From Candidatus Gastranaerophilales bacterium (GTDB taxonomy: Bacteria; Cyanobacteriota; Vampirovibrionia; Gastranaerophilales; Gastranaerophilaceae), in NCBI GenBank assembly GCA_944325865.1, contig CALVBS010000003.1:137223-201222 (forward strand): 64,000 nucleotides of DNA, in the 5' to 3' direction. The first letter of the stretch is position 1. Every line of letters begins with the position of its first letter. The translations under genes and the position numbers were made by a program. The notes below the pieces were generated by a model. That model had not been told where the DNA came from. It did not search any database and was given only the letters and a program-made list of their open reading frames with translations. Of this stretch, positions 62,291-64,000 are shown one piece after another.

Positions 62291-63181
62291 ATGAACAGTA
62301 ATACGCAACATCTTAGTAAAACAAGCAATACACTTCAGGTTTACATCAATTCAAGTAACAGCCTTTCTAACTTTAGAGAGAGTATTGAAATATTGGGCAG
62401 TGCTTTAATAAATAATGATACTTTTAAGGCATTACAAGTGCTTAGAAATTCTTCCGTAATCAACAATCGACTTTCTCAACTTGTTCAAGAATATAGAAAC
62501 TTAAATAATGCATTCGTGAATAATCCTGTATTATCTGAATTAAGCCAGACTTTACAAGCAATAAAAAATTCCCCTATTCTTAATAATAAACTAACTAAAT
62601 TTATAGATACATATAATACTGTACAAACTACATTAAAGAAGAACCCTGAGTATATGAAAATATATAATGCGATACAAGTTCTACAAAGTTGTTCTTCAAC
62701 AAGTTTAGGGGAGAAATTATTTCTATCAAAAACCTCTCAGGTAGCAATAGAATTGGCATTATCTCAACAACGTCTAATAAACAAACTAGAAACCTTTAAC
62801 TTCTCGGAAAGTTCTAATAATATTATCGAAACTATTTCAGAAAGCAGTTTAAATGAACAACTGGAAATTATAGAAAAAGAACCTGAGAGTAATTTCAAGC
62901 AATACCTAAGACAAAATCATTTAGCAATTCTATCGTTAATACTGCAAATTGTATTTTTTATCTGGCAAAATTGTAATGATATGACAGTTGAACAAAATAA
63001 TAAGATTATTTCTCTTTTAGAGCAGTCAAGTAAAACACAAACAGAATTACTTAATGTGCAACAAGATAGATTATCAGAGGAACAGACTCAAACCGAACTG
63101 ATTAAAATAGAAACAGAATTATTGAATGAAATGCTTATTGAGATTAGAGATAATCTTAATAATAATAAAATCGCCCCCTAA
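62291..63181 (+). CDS. Repeat-bearing single-pass membrane protein, possible defence accessory
   Basis: 296 residues. Residues about 48-87 and 88-127 are two tandem ~40-residue repeats (LQVLRNSSVINNRLSQLVQE and LQAIKNSPILNNKLTKFIDT), with a partial third at 128. After a helical middle comes one transmembrane helix (LAILSLILQIVFFIWQN, 211-227) and a Gln/Glu-rich coiled coil to the end. No catalytic motif or signal peptide. Placed just before a restriction-modification gene and after a remnant-rich gap, it may belong to a defence island. A -10 box six bases before the ATG suggests a leaderless message. Function unknown. Confidence 0.75.
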   Translation: MNSNTQHLSKTSNTLQVYINSSNSLSNFRESIEILGSALINNDTFKALQVLRNSSVINNRLSQLVQEYRNLNNAFVNNPVLSELSQTLQAIKNSPILNNKLTKFIDTYNTVQTTLKKNPEYMKIYNAIQVLQSCSSTSLGEKLFLSKTSQVAIELALSQQRLINKLETFNFSESSNNIIETISESSLNEQLEIIEKEPESNFKQYLRQNHLAILSLILQIVFFIWQNCNDMTVEQNNKIISLLEQSSKTQTELLNVQQDRLSEEQTQTELIKIETELLNEMLIEIRDNLNNNKIAP

Positions 63182-63364
63182 TATCAATTGTATGAATAAA
63201 AATTATTATACATTCTTGCTTTACTCTCTCTCCTGTCTTTATTATCAATGCTTTACACAGTATAAGCCATTATGTAAGTAAGAAATTTTACCATTAAATA
63301 ACCTTAAAAATTTCATTCTTACAATTACTGCTTAACAAAAGAGGTATACAGCCAATATTCATGC

Positions 63365-63370
63365 TATAAT
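63365..63370 (+). promoter_or_regulatory. Extended -10 box placed for a leaderless message
   Basis: TG-C-TATAAT (TATAAT at 63365-63370) ends six bases before the ATG at 63377; predicted transcription start equals the A of the ATG. No Shine-Dalgarno. Confidence 0.55.
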
Positions 63371-63376
63371 CCATTT

Positions 63377-64000
63377 ATGACAGAGAAGTATCTTGATGGA
63401 ATTATCAGAAAGTTTAAGACCGGTAAGACTACAGAACACAGCTTTAGGGGTGACTTACAGGACTTTATTGAAAGAACCGTTACAGGTGTTCAGGCTATCA
63501 ATGAACCTACCAGACAAAAATGCGGTGCTCCTGATTATATAATACAGAAAAAGAACATTCCTATAGGATACATTGAAGCTAAGGACATTGATAAAAATCT
63601 TGATGTTGTTGAAAAGTCCGAACAGCTCGACAGATACAGAGCAAGCCTCGATAACCTGATACTTACCAATTATCTTGAATTTCGTTTCTTTGTGAATGGA
63701 GAGCATGTTGATACCGTCAAAGTAGCTGATATTGTAAATGGAAAGATTAAAGTATATGAGAAAGAGTATCAGAAACTGATTGACCACATCCGCAATTTCT
63801 GTGATTATCAGGGGCAGACTATTAAATCACCTAAACAGCTTGCAAACCTTATGGCACAAAAGGCAGTTATGATACGTGATGTTATTATAAACGCTCTTGA
63901 ATGTGATTGTGCAGGCTCTTTAGCAAGCCAGAGAAATGCTTTCAAACAAATCCTGTTACACGATTTAACCGACCACACCTTTGCCGATATGTACGCTCAA
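63377..64000 (+). CDS. Restriction-modification enzyme, N-terminal nuclease part (runs off the right edge)
   Basis: 208 codons are visible, open to the last base. The N-terminal nuclease half of a type IIG or type ISP enzyme is recognisable: HSFRGDLQDFIERTV, then CGAPDYIIQKKNIPIGYIEA with the PD...(E)xK catalytic pattern (EAKD, near residue 68), QLDRYRASLDNLILTNYLEF and KSPKQLANLMAQKAVMIRD linking to the helical region before a methyltransferase domain. The methylase and specificity parts lie outside the window, so subtype and target site cannot be given. The gene starts at ATG 63377 with an extended -10 box six bases upstream and no Shine-Dalgarno. An antisense frame here (63455-63787) is a shadow. 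Confidence 0.85.
   Translation, partial: MTEKYLDGIIRKFKTGKTTEHSFRGDLQDFIERTVTGVQAINEPTRQKCGAPDYIIQKKNIPIGYIEAKDIDKNLDVVEKSEQLDRYRASLDNLILTNYLEFRFFVNGEHVDTVKVADIVNGKIKVYEKEYQKLIDHIRNFCDYQGQTIKSPKQLANLMAQKAVMIRDVIINALECDCAGSLASQRNAFKQILLHDLTDHTFADMYAQ

Noticed and set aside
63455-63787. Minus-strand open frame of 110 codons
   Set aside because: Antisense to the restriction enzyme gene, whose nuclease motif is clear.

Overview
This AT-rich window looks like a chromosomal segment of a non-photosynthetic, diderm relative of the cyanobacteria, most likely a gut Gastranaerophilales (Melainabacteria/Vampirovibrionia) genome. That placement is inference. It rests on the Kdo/LPS genes (outer membrane), the fermentative and redox gene set (Rex, L-serine dehydratase, flavodoxins), and several lineage-style proteins that begin with a short Asn/Ser-rich segment ending in a Phe-Gly or Phe-Lys-Gly motif. 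No photosynthesis genes, insertion sequence or CRISPR array was seen.

Layout. 1-5 kb: the end of an unknown gene, then an AlgJ-like/MBOAT polysaccharide O-acetylation pair. The AlgJ-like gene is broken at an 11-G tract and again near its 3' end. An endonuclease/exonuclease/phosphatase-fold membrane protein and tRNA-Met follow. 5-9 kb: a sugar nucleotidyltransferase, two tRNA-Ser genes, a repeat-rich stretch with 20-nt hairpins around a small unknown gene, and an amidohydrolase. 9-16 kb: MscL with a zinc ribbon, a UvrA paralogue, a secreted phosphoesterase, PurA, and an autoregulated TetR-aldo/keto reductase operon. 16-31 kb: transporters (MFS, ClC, Na+/H+ antiporter type), flavodoxin-type redox proteins with two decayed neighbours, a soluble histidine kinase, hydrolases, and lineage-type proteins including an aminotransferase-GNAT fusion. 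31.6-40.8 kb: one long co-directional surface polysaccharide operon (FdtA and DegT for an aminosugar, FemAB-like acyltransferase, HAD phosphatase plus nucleotidyltransferase, glycerophosphotransferase, glycosyltransferases, DUF4422). It leads toward KdsD, KdsC, QueD and UppP. 44-49.5 kb: an unusual three-gene cluster of two membrane proteins and a GH13 protein. 49.6-60.4 kb: housekeeping genes (LspA, RluD, MurT-like, PdxJ, Rex, CoaX, SdaAA/AB), a group of YtxH-type envelope proteins, and a pilin-like gene whose start is separated from its body by a second 11-G tract. 60.6-64 kb: a small ORF, a candidate small RNA, SurE, then an accessory region with an unknown repeat-bearing membrane protein and the start of a restriction-modification enzyme.

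Most notable signals: two G11 tracts, each placing a gene one base out of frame in the same direction (candidate phase-variable surface loci, or homopolymer errors); a recurrent N-terminal tag on unrelated proteins; several genes whose TATAAT box lies 6-7 nt before the ATG (candidate leaderless mRNAs); the aminotransferase-GNAT fusion; the GH13/membrane-protein cluster; and a possible defence gene beside the restriction enzyme.
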